The translations under genes and the position numbers were made by a program. Of a stretch of 64,000 nt of DNA, positions 42,758 through 51,956 are shown in pieces; within the stretch, counting starts at the first letter, position 1, and the number at the start of each line of letters is the position of its first letter. Under the pieces are notes generated by a model. The model did not search any database, was not told the origin of the DNA, and saw only the letters and a program-made list of their open reading frames with translations. Source of the stretch: Desulfolithobacter dissulfuricans (lineage in GTDB: Bacteria; Desulfobacterota; Desulfobulbia; Desulfobulbales; Desulfobulbaceae); the NCBI RefSeq assembly GCF_025998535.1, contig NZ_AP024233.1:2364001-2428000 (forward strand), given 5' to 3'.

Positions 42758-45085
42758 CTATTTCTGCTGCAGCCGTTCGAGATTCTTCCTGGCCATTTCC
42801 CGGAATGGGTCCAGGGTTGCGGCCTTTTCCTTCTGCCCGGTGGTGTCGTCATCCTTTGAGGGTGGCGGGCTGTTCAGCACCTTTTCATACAGGGCTCTGG
42901 CCTGGTCCTTTTTTCCTTCATGTTCCAGAATAACCCCCAGATTCAACAGGGCAGAGGCATTTTCGGGATCGCTCTTCAGGGCCTGCTCAAAATACTGTTT
43001 CGCGGCGTCAAATTCTTTTTTCTGCAGCTTGGCAAAACCGATGTCTGCCAGGGCTGCGGCATGGGCCGGGTTAGGCTTGTTGTAGAAAAAGCTGTCCGGG
43101 ATATCGCTGGAGCCGGGCTGAACCGACTCCATGACATCCCGTTTCCTGTAATAAAGGTCGGCCAGTTCGGCCGGGTTTTCGACGATATGTGGGGTGATAA
43201 AGATAAACAGGTTGGTCTTTTCCTGCGACTCTATGCTGGTTTTGAACAACCAGCCAAGGAGCGGAATGTCTCCGAGCAGGGGCACCTTGTATTCACCACT
43301 GGAGGTGTCCTGGCCGATTATGCCGCCAATGACCACGGTCTCCTCGTTGTGGACCACCACGGTGGTATTGGCGCTCCTGGTGTAGGTGGTGGGACGGCCA
43401 TCATTGAGATTTTTCAGCTTGATAACCTCGACCCCGATATCGAGCCGCACCAGGTCGGACTGGTTGATCTGGGGGGTGATGGAGAGCGAGGTGGCCACGT
43501 CCTTGTACTCGTAATTGGTATAATCTTCCTGGGCGGTGGTGGTGTTTTTACTGACGATATAGGGCACGTTTTCACCCACCTTGATCTCGGCCTTCTTGTT
43601 GTCCGTGGTCAGGATCTGGGGCGTGGCGATGATGTTGATGTCCGAATCGTCCTTGTAGGCCCGCACCACCGCGCTTAAGTTGGGGAAATACATGTTGCCG
43701 ATCCGCACGCCCTGCTTCATGATCCCGAAGCTGAAGCCCGATGGGAGGACGGCAGGATCCGCACTGATCCCGTTGAGCGCATCGTAGGGGGCATCCTGGC
43801 TGCCGGAAAAGCCGGAGAGGATTGTCCCGGAACCACTGCTGAAAGAAGCCTCCCCGCTCCACTGGACCCCCAGCTCAAAAGATTTACTGACCTGGACCTC
43901 CATGATGAGGGCCTCCATGTAAACCATGCGCCGCGGGATATCGAGTTTCTTGATCACATCCTCAAGGACCAGGTATTCGTCCCGGGGGGCCTGGATGATG
44001 AGCGAATTGGTCTCGGCATCGGCCATGATCTTGACATCGCGGGAAATCGGCGGTGCCTTGCCGGTGGATTTTCCGGCGCTCTTCGTATCTGGCAGGTTGG
44101 TCAGCACCTTGACCAGCTCCTCGGCATTGGCGTGCTGCAGGTAGTAGACCTGAATCTTGCCCTCGCCCCGGGGCACCTTGGAATCCAGCTGAACCAGGAG
44201 ATTGCGTATTTTCCGGACATTGACCTTGGAGGCCAGGACGATGAGGGAGTTGGTCCGCTCGTAGGGGATCACCTTGACGATCTCTCTCCGGCTGCCCTTT
44301 TTAACCGAACGGATAAAAAGCTGGTTCAGGGTCTTGGCCACCGTGGTGGCGCTGGCGTTCTGCAGCGGCATAATGACGAGGTCCTCGCCGATGGAGGGTA
44401 CGTCGATGGCCCGGATGATATTCTGCAGCCGGTGGATGTTGGAGAGCACATCGGTGATGATCAGTACCCCGGACTCGGTATGGGAGATAACCACGCTGGT
44501 CTTGGAGACCAAGGGCGCCAGGATCTTTTTCACATCATCGGGGTTGGCATGGGCCAGGGGGATGATCTGGGTCACCACCTTGTCTTCGGGATAGGTGGCG
44601 TTGCCCTTGAGGATGGTGGCGATGCTCTTGGTCCGGGCCTGGGCCGAGGGAATGATCTTGATGATGGAACCACTGGGCACGGTGGTGTAGCCGTTGACTT
44701 CCAGGACCGATTCAAAGACCCGGTAGGCATCGGACTCGGAGATCCTGGTCGGCGAAATGATAGTCACCTTGCCCCGGACCCCACGGTCCACCACGAAATT
44801 CTTGCCGGTCAGCTCGCTGATATACTTGATAAAGAGATTGATATCGACATCGTTGAAATCAAGGGCGATGAACCGGCCACTTTTTTCCGGCTTTGCCGGC
44901 TCGGCGCCATGGGACGTGGTTGCCGTAATGGATCCCAGCAAAATGACGCAAAGAAGCAGGACAGTCGGCCATACCGACCCTGTGACAGGACGTTGAAAAA
45001 CGGCTGCGCGCGCTCCATTTTTCAACAGCCTGGCAATGCGCCGTTCTCTGTAGTCAGCCGACCAATGATTCGTAAAAAAAGCCAA
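42758..45085 (-). CDS. gspD: Type II secretin with C-terminal TPR extension
   Basis: 775 residues. After a hydrophobic signal (SVWPTVLLLCVILLGSITAT) come the N0 domain (FNDVDINLFIKYISELTGKN), the N1-N3 domains (for example VQIIPLAHANPDDVKKIL-like and YYLQHANAEELVKVLTNL) and the secretin core with VPLLGDIPLLGWLFKTS and TNLFIFITPHIV. The last 85 residues form a TPR-type helix pair (FAKLQKKEFDAAKQYFEQAL, ALLNLGVILEHEGKKDQARA), which ordinary GspD lacks. The protein forms the outer-membrane channel. A palindrome lies in the coding region before the signal peptide, so the true start is uncertain. Confidence 0.93.
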   Translation of the reverse strand: MAFFTNHWSADYRERRIARLLKNGARAAVFQRPVTGSVWPTVLLLCVILLGSITATTSHGAEPAKPEKSGRFIALDFNDVDINLFIKYISELTGKNFVVDRGVRGKVTIISPTRISESDAYRVFESVLEVNGYTTVPSGSIIKIIPSAQARTKSIATILKGNATYPEDKVVTQIIPLAHANPDDVKKILAPLVSKTSVVISHTESGVLIITDVLSNIHRLQNIIRAIDVPSIGEDLVIMPLQNASATTVAKTLNQLFIRSVKKGSRREIVKVIPYERTNSLIVLASKVNVRKIRNLLVQLDSKVPRGEGKIQVYYLQHANAEELVKVLTNLPDTKSAGKSTGKAPPISRDVKIMADAETNSLIIQAPRDEYLVLEDVIKKLDIPRRMVYMEALIMEVQVSKSFELGVQWSGEASFSSGSGTILSGFSGSQDAPYDALNGISADPAVLPSGFSFGIMKQGVRIGNMYFPNLSAVVRAYKDDSDINIIATPQILTTDNKKAEIKVGENVPYIVSKNTTTAQEDYTNYEYKDVATSLSITPQINQSDLVRLDIGVEVIKLKNLNDGRPTTYTRSANTTVVVHNEETVVIGGIIGQDTSSGEYKVPLLGDIPLLGWLFKTSIESQEKTNLFIFITPHIVENPAELADLYYRKRDVMESVQPGSSDIPDSFFYNKPNPAHAAALADIGFAKLQKKEFDAAKQYFEQALKSDPENASALLNLGVILEHEGKKDQARALYEKVLNSPPPSKDDDTTGQKEKAATLDPFREMARKNLERLQQK
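44986..45032. repeat. Short palindrome inside the 5' end of gspD
   Basis: CAGGACGTTGAAAAACGG and CCATTTTTCAACAGCCTG face each other across 11 bp. In the gspD frame the arms read RLLKN and VFQRP. The ends match the terminal repeats of the 164-bp element at 38,338-38,501. Confidence 0.8.
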
Positions 45086-45159
45086 TCCAATACTCCTGTG
45101 TAGTTCGCCAGGCCCCGCCCTGCCGCGGGAGCCGGGTACCGGTGGGCAATCGTGACACC

Positions 45160-45903
45160 TCAGCGGGCTTCAATGATGACCGGTGCCATCTCCGGCTCCT
45201 CCAGGTCGTCCCCATCCATCGCGTCCCGGGGACTTTCCTCGTCCGCTCGAAACACCGTATCTGGTATCGGTTGCTCCACATCCTGCCTCGCCACCTGCCG
45301 GGGACGAAACGACCTGCTGCCTGCTGTTCTCGGAGTGGAAATCCTGGGCCGGGCCACCGGCCGAGTTATTGAAATCGGTGGCATGGGCCGGCCGAACATA
45401 TCGGTCCGGTCCACAACGTTTTTGCTCTCCCGGTCCTTGAGCAGCAGGACCTCCCTGCGTTTCCCCACCCGCAGGATCACCTTGCCCCGCTCGATGGATT
45501 CGATGATCGCGCCCTGGACAGCATCACCAACATGGTAAATATCCTGCCGTTTTTCCTTTTCGTCAACAATTATCGCCCGGGCGTCCCGCTCATTGCCGGA
45601 AACAGTGCCCAGCAGTTCCAGTTTCAAAGAGGTGGCCTCCAGGGGCTCTTCCCTGTCTTTCTCCTTCTGCGGCAACGGTTCGTTCACCACGGCCTGAAAA
45701 ATATTGCGCTGGACGATGAGCTGATAATCCAGGGCCTGAACAGGCCCCGCATCAGCAGCTACAATGGTGCCGGGCTGCTTTTTCCTCTGGTCCAGGGCCG
45801 CTTCCGGCACCTGCATTCGCTGCTCCAGGCGGGAATAGAAAAACAGCACCGCGCCGTAGAGCAAAGTGGTAATGAGCAGCAACCTGATAGCCACGCGGAA
45901 CAT
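45160..45903 (-). CDS. gspC: Type II secretion inner-membrane protein GspC
   Basis: 247 residues. One N-terminal membrane helix (AIRLLLITTLLYGAVLFFYS) is followed by the homology region: YQLIVQRNIFQA and LKLELLGTVSGNERDARAII, which contacts the secretin N0 domain. The C-terminus after residue 165 is Pro/Arg-rich and acidic, with no PDZ domain and no coiled coil. It therefore resembles the short, PDZ-less GspC proteins. It lies directly before gspD in the usual C-D order. Confidence 0.88.
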   Translation of the reverse strand: MFRVAIRLLLITTLLYGAVLFFYSRLEQRMQVPEAALDQRKKQPGTIVAADAGPVQALDYQLIVQRNIFQAVVNEPLPQKEKDREEPLEATSLKLELLGTVSGNERDARAIIVDEKEKRQDIYHVGDAVQGAIIESIERGKVILRVGKRREVLLLKDRESKNVVDRTDMFGRPMPPISITRPVARPRISTPRTAGSRSFRPRQVARQDVEQPIPDTVFRADEESPRDAMDGDDLEEPEMAPVIIEAR

Positions 45904-45905
45904 GA

Positions 45906-46844
45906 TCAGCGCTGTCCCTCCAGGGTCTTTGGTGGAAACGGGCTTGCGGGAAAACGAATTCCCGGCTCGAGCAGGGTACCCTTGACACCGAAGGGAAGCT
46001 TGCCCTGCTGCAGACGCTCCCGTATCGAAGCGGTGGCGGCATCGTCGCGGATTCCGCCCAGCAGCTCCGGCAACGGCGTGATCATGCCGTGCAACTTTAA
46101 AGACGATGCCGTCAGCTGTGGCTGGAGCTGAACCGTTCCGGAAAAGATCGCCTTCAGCAACCGGGACCGCACCTGTCCGTCCTTGACCACAAGCTCCCTG
46201 CCCCGCTGCTCCAGAGTGAGCTCTATCTTCTGAAACGGGAAAACCTTGTGCCCGAGCACCGGCTCACGCATGGTGACCTTGCCATCTTCCAGAAAAAAAT
46301 AAAAATGTCCCTGGAGTTGACCCAGCCCCTTTTCTGTTGGCCCTATCTGACACTTGTACCGACCCGACAGAAGGCCGCTGACCTGGCGGCCAAGGAGCTG
46401 CTGGAATTGCGCTAGCCCGGCGACCTGCAGCCTGGCAAGCTTGCCGATACAGGCCAGCCTGCCGCTGCGGCCCAGGATGACCTCGCCCGTCATGGTACCC
46501 CCGAGGAGCTCGAGCCGGTAGAAAAAGACCGGTCGCTGGCGTCGCAAGGAGGCGACATAATCTGGCCGAACCTGTGCCCTTTCAACCCTGAGCCACTCTA
46601 TCTTATCGTTTTCCCAATCTTTTACCCTGATATCCTGAACAACAGCCCTGTCGGGTAATTGCAGACGCACTGAGCCCACCTCCCAGGAGAGAGCCGGATA
46701 GGCCTCCTGCAGACGGTACTCGAGCCAGGTACGGGCGCTCTCGGCAGGAAAGAGCCACCAGAGCAGCAGCACAAGGACAACCACCCCATAGAGAAGATAT
46801 CCGGCCATGGCAAGAATCCGGCGAACAAACCGCATCCCGGTCAT
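45906..46844 (-). CDS. gspN: Type II secretion protein GspN
   Basis: 312 residues. An N-terminal membrane helix (AGYLLYGVVVLVLLLWWLFP) precedes a beta-rich domain of the AsmA-like GspN type (LELLGGTMTGEVILGRSGRL, GTVQLQPQLTASSLKLHGMI). GspN occurs in a subset of type II systems, mainly in this kind of delta-proteobacterial operon. Its function is poorly known. The start overlaps gspM by four bases, and the stop lies two bases before gspC. Confidence 0.82.
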   Translation of the reverse strand: MTGMRFVRRILAMAGYLLYGVVVLVLLLWWLFPAESARTWLEYRLQEAYPALSWEVGSVRLQLPDRAVVQDIRVKDWENDKIEWLRVERAQVRPDYVASLRRQRPVFFYRLELLGGTMTGEVILGRSGRLACIGKLARLQVAGLAQFQQLLGRQVSGLLSGRYKCQIGPTEKGLGQLQGHFYFFLEDGKVTMREPVLGHKVFPFQKIELTLEQRGRELVVKDGQVRSRLLKAIFSGTVQLQPQLTASSLKLHGMITPLPELLGGIRDDAATASIRERLQQGKLPFGVKGTLLEPGIRFPASPFPPKTLEGQR

Positions 46845-47380
46845 CCTCCTGTCCCGGCAGCTCGCTCGACTGTGACCACCTGCATGATCACGTCCAGCAT
46901 GCCCTGCTCTTTTTTGTTTTCCTGGATGGTGATCCGCTTGATGGCGACGATATTTTCCGGCGCCTCCACCATTTTGAGCAGGTCCACCAGCTGCTGCAGG
47001 GTGATACCCTGCAGTTTCATCTCGACCATGTTCTGCCTGAAGGGCCCGTCACCCTGGATGGTGGAGGGTTTCATATAGACGATGCTTTCCTTGACTCCGG
47101 TCATGGCCGCCATTTTTTCCAGGAAGGAAAAGAGGCTGAAATCCGGGGACCGTTTTTCCAACCGGGCATGGAGGCTGTTGGCCCGGGCATGGAGCTGCCG
47201 GTAGCGCTTCTGCATATCCCGCATCTCCTGCACCGCTTTTTCCCGAACCGCGATGCCGCGCTCAAGCCGCCTCTGCTTCTCGGCCAGCGGAAAGACGACA
47301 AACTGCAGGAGGACAAAGAGCCCCACGGCCAGCGCCCCGATCATCAGGGCTGTTCTGTCCCGTCTGCCAAGGGCCATCAC
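46841..47380 (-). CDS. gspM: Type II secretion protein GspM
   Basis: 179 residues. A single N-terminal membrane helix (ALMIGALAVGLFVLLQFVVF) is followed by a coiled coil (LAEKQRRLERGIAVREKAVQ) and a ferredoxin-like C-terminal domain (MVEMKLQGITLQQLVDLLKM). This is the layout of GspM, the partner of GspL in the inner-membrane platform. It overlaps gspL upstream and gspN downstream by four bases each. Confidence 0.86.
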   Translation of the reverse strand: MMALGRRDRTALMIGALAVGLFVLLQFVVFPLAEKQRRLERGIAVREKAVQEMRDMQKRYRQLHARANSLHARLEKRSPDFSLFSFLEKMAAMTGVKESIVYMKPSTIQGDGPFRQNMVEMKLQGITLQQLVDLLKMVEAPENIVAIKRITIQENKKEQGMLDVIMQVVTVERAAGTGG

Positions 47381-48936
47381 TCAGCCCTCCCAGGGGTATT
47401 TCCCGGCAGCCCCAGGTTCACCGCCACGGATGGAGCGGGCGGAAAGGTGGACCTGAGGGTAAGGCGGATATCGAATCGGACCATGCCGCTGTCCTTTTCG
47501 ACGGTGGCCGCCAGGATTTCCACCTGGTCGTAGAGAGGTGAGCTGCCAAGACGGTTCTTTATGGCGTCCACGTTGTTGAAGGCGTTGGTCACCCCCTTGA
47601 TCCGCACGGTTTCCTGGTCGATCACCATCCGGGAGACATGGAAGGTGATGGTCTCCGGAATGCGACCGGAAATGTCGGCCAGGATCCGCAGCACCCGTTT
47701 CTCGGCAGAAAAGGCGGGAACCGTGGCCGGACTCTGGACCTCACGCAGTTTTACCTGCATCTGCAGGTAGGGGTCGACGATGCGGGTGTCTTCGGGAAAG
47801 GTCTGGTGATAGATGGCCCGCATTTCCCGGTCCAGCCGCTCATAGGTTGCCTGTAGTCTCCGGTACTCCGTCAGGTACATGAAACCAGCGACACCGGCCA
47901 GAGCAACCGCGACCAGCCCGGCCGCTATCTTCTGCAGTCGCGAACCAAGCAGTTGTCGCCTGGGGGCGAACTCCTGGCGGCGGAAATTGAGGGGATATTT
48001 TTTTCCGGCCCCGGCAAACAGGGCCAGGACGTGATCGTGGCAGCCGGGCCGCCAGCTGTCCTCCACATCTGCGCTCAACTCTGCCCCCATCAGAGCGGCG
48101 AGTTCGCACCGCTGGGCCGGCAGGGCAAAACAGGACGCAACCGCCTCGACCACGCAGTCCACGGCCGCCAGGCGACCGCTCAGCAGGATACGCCCGGGAG
48201 TGCAGGTTGCCTGGTTTTCCGTCCCGTACCAGGCCAGGCTGCGTTCGACCCCGGTACACATTTGCTCAACACAGGCCCGGACCTCCTGTTCATCCTCGAC
48301 CGCAACCTCTGCGCCCTCGATGGCCATCACAGTGCCGGAGAACAGTTTGTTGCCAGAGGGAATATGACGGAGAAAGACGACCTGTCCGCCACAGCAGAGG
48401 ACCAGGGTAGTGGAGTAAAGGCCCAGGTCCAGGAGAAGAAAATCCTCATCCAGGCCGGCCTGGCAGAGCTGGTGGGCCAGGGCAAAGCCGTGCAGGGTTA
48501 CGGTGTGCGGATCAAGACCCTGGCCCTGGAGCGCTTCGAGGTGGGTCTGCAGGAACTGCTTTTCCAGCGCTGCAACCAGGAGTTCAGAGCCTGAATCTCG
48601 CCGGCCGGTCTGCAGAAAATCGATGACCTGACTCTCCGGCGGAAGAAGCAGGTGTTCTTCAAGTTCCAGGGGCAGCACCTGGGCGATCCTGTCCTGCTCC
48701 TGAAAGGGAAGAAAGAGATTGCGTAAACTGCAGCTGCCAGGTGATACAGCACTGACCACCGCGCACCGGGACCGGGCTTTTTCAAGACCAACCTGGGTCA
48801 GCGCACCGGCCAGATCCTCTCCCTGCAGCGGGACGGCCGCCGCCTGGAGGATCCGTATCTTCCCACCCCGTTGCTCCATGACGGCAACATGCACCATGTC
48901 ATCATGGACATCGAGGCCAAGTACGCGCTTTGCCAT
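47377..48936 (-). CDS. gspL: Type II secretion protein GspL
   Basis: About 519 residues. The cytoplasmic part (MAKRVLGLDVHDDMVHVAVM) has an actin/PilM-like fold with DEDFLLLDLGLYSTTLVLCC. A membrane helix (IAAGLVAVALAGVAGFMYLT) follows near residue 375. The periplasmic ferredoxin-like domain ends the protein. GspL links the GspE motor to the platform. The open frame continues about 90 codons upstream, but that part is hexamer-repeat and hairpin DNA (HVDVDEHVHEYGYV), so I reject it. Confidence 0.88.
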   Translation of the reverse strand: MAKRVLGLDVHDDMVHVAVMEQRGGKIRILQAAAVPLQGEDLAGALTQVGLEKARSRCAVVSAVSPGSCSLRNLFLPFQEQDRIAQVLPLELEEHLLLPPESQVIDFLQTGRRDSGSELLVAALEKQFLQTHLEALQGQGLDPHTVTLHGFALAHQLCQAGLDEDFLLLDLGLYSTTLVLCCGGQVVFLRHIPSGNKLFSGTVMAIEGAEVAVEDEQEVRACVEQMCTGVERSLAWYGTENQATCTPGRILLSGRLAAVDCVVEAVASCFALPAQRCELAALMGAELSADVEDSWRPGCHDHVLALFAGAGKKYPLNFRRQEFAPRRQLLGSRLQKIAAGLVAVALAGVAGFMYLTEYRRLQATYERLDREMRAIYHQTFPEDTRIVDPYLQMQVKLREVQSPATVPAFSAEKRVLRILADISGRIPETITFHVSRMVIDQETVRIKGVTNAFNNVDAIKNRLGSSPLYDQVEILAATVEKDSGMVRFDIRLTLRSTFPPAPSVAVNLGLPGNTPGRAE

Positions 48937-48999
48937 TATCGTCTGGGTGCCAGCAGTAACATGATAATCCGTTCCCAAAGGGCATGGTTTACAAACATA

Positions 49000-49160
49000 C
49001 CCGTACTCGTGAACGTGCTCGTCAACGTCAACGTGAACGAACACCATCTGATTATTTTCATAGTGATGCAGGACCCCCGCCCTCCGGGCGACAATCCCGG
49101 GGCTACGCAGCGCAGATGGTTGCAACGGACGTGTACGTTCACGAGCACGTTTACGTTTTA
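49000..49160. repeat. Hexamer-repeat inverted element H2
   Basis: The left arm consists of CGTNNN hexamers (CGTACT CGTGAA CGTGCT). The right arm, about 70 bp away, is the inverse (ACGTTC ACGAGC ACGTTT). Between them CACCATCTG and CAGATGGTT extend the stem, and CCCCGCCCTCCGGGCG forms a tip. It lies between gspL and gspK. Confidence 0.75.
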
Positions 49161-49225
49161 TGACAAAGCCGTTCAACTGTGACCCTGCCCTGAGGACAGG
49201 GTCTTCTGACACAGAATAAAAAAAA

Positions 49226-50188
49226 TCACTCGACTTTCCAGTACACCAGGCTCAGCTTCTCCTGCCGCTGCAGGATACCGGTGCCCTGGCGCTCGATCTC
49301 CCCGGAACGGGCCCGGATCCCGATCCGGAACCAGGAACTGCGGATGGTGATCAGGTTTTCCGGCAGGATGATACCCTCCATGCCCGGAACACCGGTGTAC
49401 CAGGCCGGGTCTGCCAGCAGCTCACGGTTGTCCGGGTCCTGGCGGAATTCGAGCAACTCGGCCACGGTCTCTTCGTCCAGCTCTGGATGCAGGGCCCTTA
49501 AGACCAGGTCGGGAGCCGTATTAATATTGATTGTACCCTCCTGGCCGGTAATGGTCAAATACTCAATAATCCCGGAATGTTCTTTATTACCGTACAAAAT
49601 CTCCGCTGTCATGCCCCGGACCAGGAGCAATTCTTCCGGGTATCGGACCGGTCCGTTGCGGCAGCCATAGGGCGGAGAAAGGCTGGCGTAGTAGCTGTTT
49701 TCCGCTCCCTGGTCACGGGTTTCACTGTCCGGATCCACCCAGTCAGCCAGGGCGTCCACCAGAGCGGTGGCCTCATCCACGGAGTCGATACCAAATTTCC
49801 CTGAACTGAGGAAACGGACCCAGATCTGGCGTTGGGCCTCGCTCTGGGCCAGGCTGTTCACCTGCAGGCGGCCGGAGAGGTCCTTGATCTTAAGCTCAAA
49901 CATGTCGGCGGAGAACAGGGTGGTCAGCTCATCCTGATCCAGACTGGCCCACCCATCGTGGAGAGAGTCAAAATCGTTTTGCCTGAGATCGGCGAGCAGC
50001 GCGGCCCTGGCGATATTGAGCCCGCCCAGCAGCATGGTGTCGAGCCGGGTGGTCTCCTGGAAATGGACCGCGCCCTGGAGCTGAAAAGTCACGCTCCGGT
50101 TGAACTGCAGGGTCACGGCCACCAGGAAGGTGATGGCAAACAGGGCCAGCAGCAGGGCCATGCCCGAACGGTCCCGCAACCGCATCAT
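49226..50188 (-). CDS. gspK: Type II secretion minor pseudopilin GspK
   Basis: 320 residues. The class III leader is MRLRDRSG, cut before MALLLALFAITFLVAV; the +5 position is not Glu, as usual in GspK. The large soluble domain has ADWVDPDSETRDQGAENSYY, GCRNGPVRYPEELLLVRGMT and the helix-hairpin-helix-like part GTININTAPDLVLRALHPEL, all typical. GspK caps the pseudopilus tip with GspI and GspJ. It overlaps gspJ by four bases. Confidence 0.9.
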   Translation of the reverse strand: MMRLRDRSGMALLLALFAITFLVAVTLQFNRSVTFQLQGAVHFQETTRLDTMLLGGLNIARAALLADLRQNDFDSLHDGWASLDQDELTTLFSADMFELKIKDLSGRLQVNSLAQSEAQRQIWVRFLSSGKFGIDSVDEATALVDALADWVDPDSETRDQGAENSYYASLSPPYGCRNGPVRYPEELLLVRGMTAEILYGNKEHSGIIEYLTITGQEGTININTAPDLVLRALHPELDEETVAELLEFRQDPDNRELLADPAWYTGVPGMEGIILPENLITIRSSWFRIGIRARSGEIERQGTGILQRQEKLSLVYWKVE

Positions 50189-50904
50189 CCTTCCCCTCCG
50201 CCGACCTGTTTGAACTGCAGCAGCCCGGCCGGCAGCAGGATACGGGTAGAAAAGGTCAGAAAACGTTCCTTTTCCTTGTCAAGCCACAGCTCCAGAACAC
50301 AGTTCACCGCTGCCGGCAGCCCGGATGTCAGGTTCTCTGCGCCTGTCTCTTCACCGCCATCCCAGGAGTCGTGGACCCCGCCATCCCGGTCCAGATATTC
50401 AAATGTAAGCGTCCGCACCCGATCGCAGAGCCGGAAGCCGGGATCCGTTGCCTGATCCGCGTTGTCCGGCTCTCCGGGACGAAACAGGGTGTCCCGGCGG
50501 TAGAGGATAAAGCCGGTCCCATCAGTATCCGGGGCCAGGGTGTAGGTTATCCGCCCCAGTCCCGGAAGCTCATGCGCCGGGTCAAAGACAATATGGGCCA
50601 TGGAACCAAAACGCAGAAGCCGGGCCGCCTCCCCGTCCCCTTCCCCGGCCGTGCCGACAAAATCGATATCATCACCCGGGAAAGCCGAACCGAGATCCTC
50701 GCTGATTCGCTCAAGCGTTATCTGGGCCCGGTAATAGAGTTCACCTTCGGTGCGGGTTTTTTCAATGGCATCGAGGCTGCCGGAAAGGGAGAGGGAGACC
50801 ATGGCAACCACCATGGCCAGGACAGCCATGGCCAGGAGAATCTCCAGCAGGGTCATGCCACCGCTGGCTGACAGTAGACGCAGGCATTGGCGCCGGGCAG
50901 TCAT
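50185..50904 (-). CDS. gspJ: Type II secretion minor pseudopilin GspJ
   Basis: 239 residues. The prepilin motif is SASGGMTLLEILLAMAVLAM, with cleavage after Gly and Glu at +5. RAQITLERISEDLGSAFPGD and FEYLDRDGGVHDSWDGGEE match the GspJ domain. It forms the tip complex with GspI and GspK. It overlaps both neighbours by four bases. Confidence 0.88.
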   Translation of the reverse strand: MTARRQCLRLLSASGGMTLLEILLAMAVLAMVVAMVSLSLSGSLDAIEKTRTEGELYYRAQITLERISEDLGSAFPGDDIDFVGTAGEGDGEAARLLRFGSMAHIVFDPAHELPGLGRITYTLAPDTDGTGFILYRRDTLFRPGEPDNADQATDPGFRLCDRVRTLTFEYLDRDGGVHDSWDGGEETGAENLTSGLPAAVNCVLELWLDKEKERFLTFSTRILLPAGLLQFKQVGGGEG

Positions 50905-51335
50905 TGGATGGCCCCGGCTGGCGGTTCCTGGAGCAGCACCGCTTTGGCCTGGTACACAACCCTGGCCGGGTCGCCCCGGGTTATCAGGAGATCCACGGCC
51001 TGCAGCATGTTATCCGGGTCTTCGAATCCGAGATTTCCCGCCTCCAGCCGTTGCACGTCCACCTGCCAGCCGTAGTCGGCAAAAGGCTCGTCAAAGCGGC
51101 CGGACTCTGCCCCCAGGTTCTCAGCATCGGCCAGGGCAAGTTCGGTAAGTTTTTCCCGGGCCAGCCGCGAGGCCGTCAGCGTGACCCGGGAGACACCGGC
51201 CAGGGACACGCTCTGGGACTGGGATCCGATCAGGGTTACCAGGGCAATGGAGATGATGGCGACCGCCACCATGACCTCGAGCAGGGTAAAGCCCGGTGAG
51301 AGATGGGGGCGCAAGGTGTGCTGCCTGTGCTTCAT
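50901..51335 (-). CDS. gspI: Type II secretion minor pseudopilin GspI
   Basis: 144 residues. SPGFTLLEVMVAVAIISIAL is the prepilin cleavage site and hydrophobic helix. ASRLAREKLTELALADAENL and GRFDEPFADYGWQVDVQRLE match the GspI domain. It is a pseudopilus tip component. Confidence 0.88.
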   Translation of the reverse strand: MKHRQHTLRPHLSPGFTLLEVMVAVAIISIALVTLIGSQSQSVSLAGVSRVTLTASRLAREKLTELALADAENLGAESGRFDEPFADYGWQVDVQRLEAGNLGFEDPDNMLQAVDLLITRGDPARVVYQAKAVLLQEPPAGAIQ

Positions 51336-51358
51336 TTCATAGCCGTGTTCCGCAATCC

Positions 51359-51922
51359 TTACCGTACCTGTGCATCGTCCAGGTCAAGATAGTCGCCAAA
51401 TATCCGGGTGACCGACAAAAAGGGGGAGAGCAGAACTGTCATTTCGTTTCCATCCTGGTCCTGCAGGTGGATGAGAGTTTTGTCCACGTAACCTTTACGG
51501 CTGAACCAGATTGTCGTGCTCCCCACGCTGCGCCGGCCTCCGTGCACCGAGACAACGTCCCGGATCCGCACCTGGGCGGGAAGCTGGAGCAGGGCAGCCT
51601 GGTCCCCGGGGATATTTTTGCGTTCTTTGTCCGCAGACGCCCAGACGCGCCCTTCTCCCAGGTCCAGGTGGAGATAATAACCCCGGGAGGAACGGACCGC
51701 CTGCTGGCTGGTTTCCGCCACCAGGCCGATCAGTCTGCGGGCCGTAGATTTCAGGGGATCGGTCAACAGGGCAGTGTACAACCTGGGAACGGCAAAGACG
51801 GTCATGATAGCGATGAGCACCATCACCACCAGCAGCTCGAGGAGGGTAAAGCCGTTATCAGGCCGTTGAAAAACTATCACATTTTTCAACAGCCTGTTAT
51901 GAGCGCGGACAGATGGACGCAT
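51359..51922 (-). CDS. gspH: Type II secretion minor pseudopilin GspH with an unusual leader
   Basis: About 187 residues from MRPSVRAHN. The prepilin motif is GFTLLELLVVMVLIAIMTVF. ARRLIGLVAETSQQAVRSSR and the beta-rich C-terminus are GspH-like. The leader before the cleavage site is about 24 residues, three times the usual length. Most of it (RLLKN-VI-VFQRP) is encoded by a palindromic element, so the leader was probably lengthened by insertion. Whether the prepilin peptidase accepts it is unknown. Confidence 0.85.
   Translation of the reverse strand: MRPSVRAHNRLLKNVIVFQRPDNGFTLLELLVVMVLIAIMTVFAVPRLYTALLTDPLKSTARRLIGLVAETSQQAVRSSRGYYLHLDLGEGRVWASADKERKNIPGDQAALLQLPAQVRIRDVVSVHGGRRSVGSTTIWFSRKGYVDKTLIHLQDQDGNEMTVLLSPFLSVTRIFGDYLDLDDAQVR
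51859..51895. repeat. Short palindrome inside the gspH leader
   Basis: CAGGCCGTTGAAAAAC and ATTTTTCAACAGCCTG enclose five bases. In the gspH frame the arms read RLLKN and VFQRP, exactly as in gspD. The left arm is identical to the end of the 164-bp element at 38.3 kb. Confidence 0.82.
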
Positions 51923-51956
51923 GGTCCCGGGACAGGCTCCCTGCCATATCAAAGGA

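Noticed and set aside
48937-49212. N-terminal extension of GspL
   Set aside because: It is made of hexamer-repeat and hairpin DNA, and the normal GspL start is at MAKRVLGLDV.
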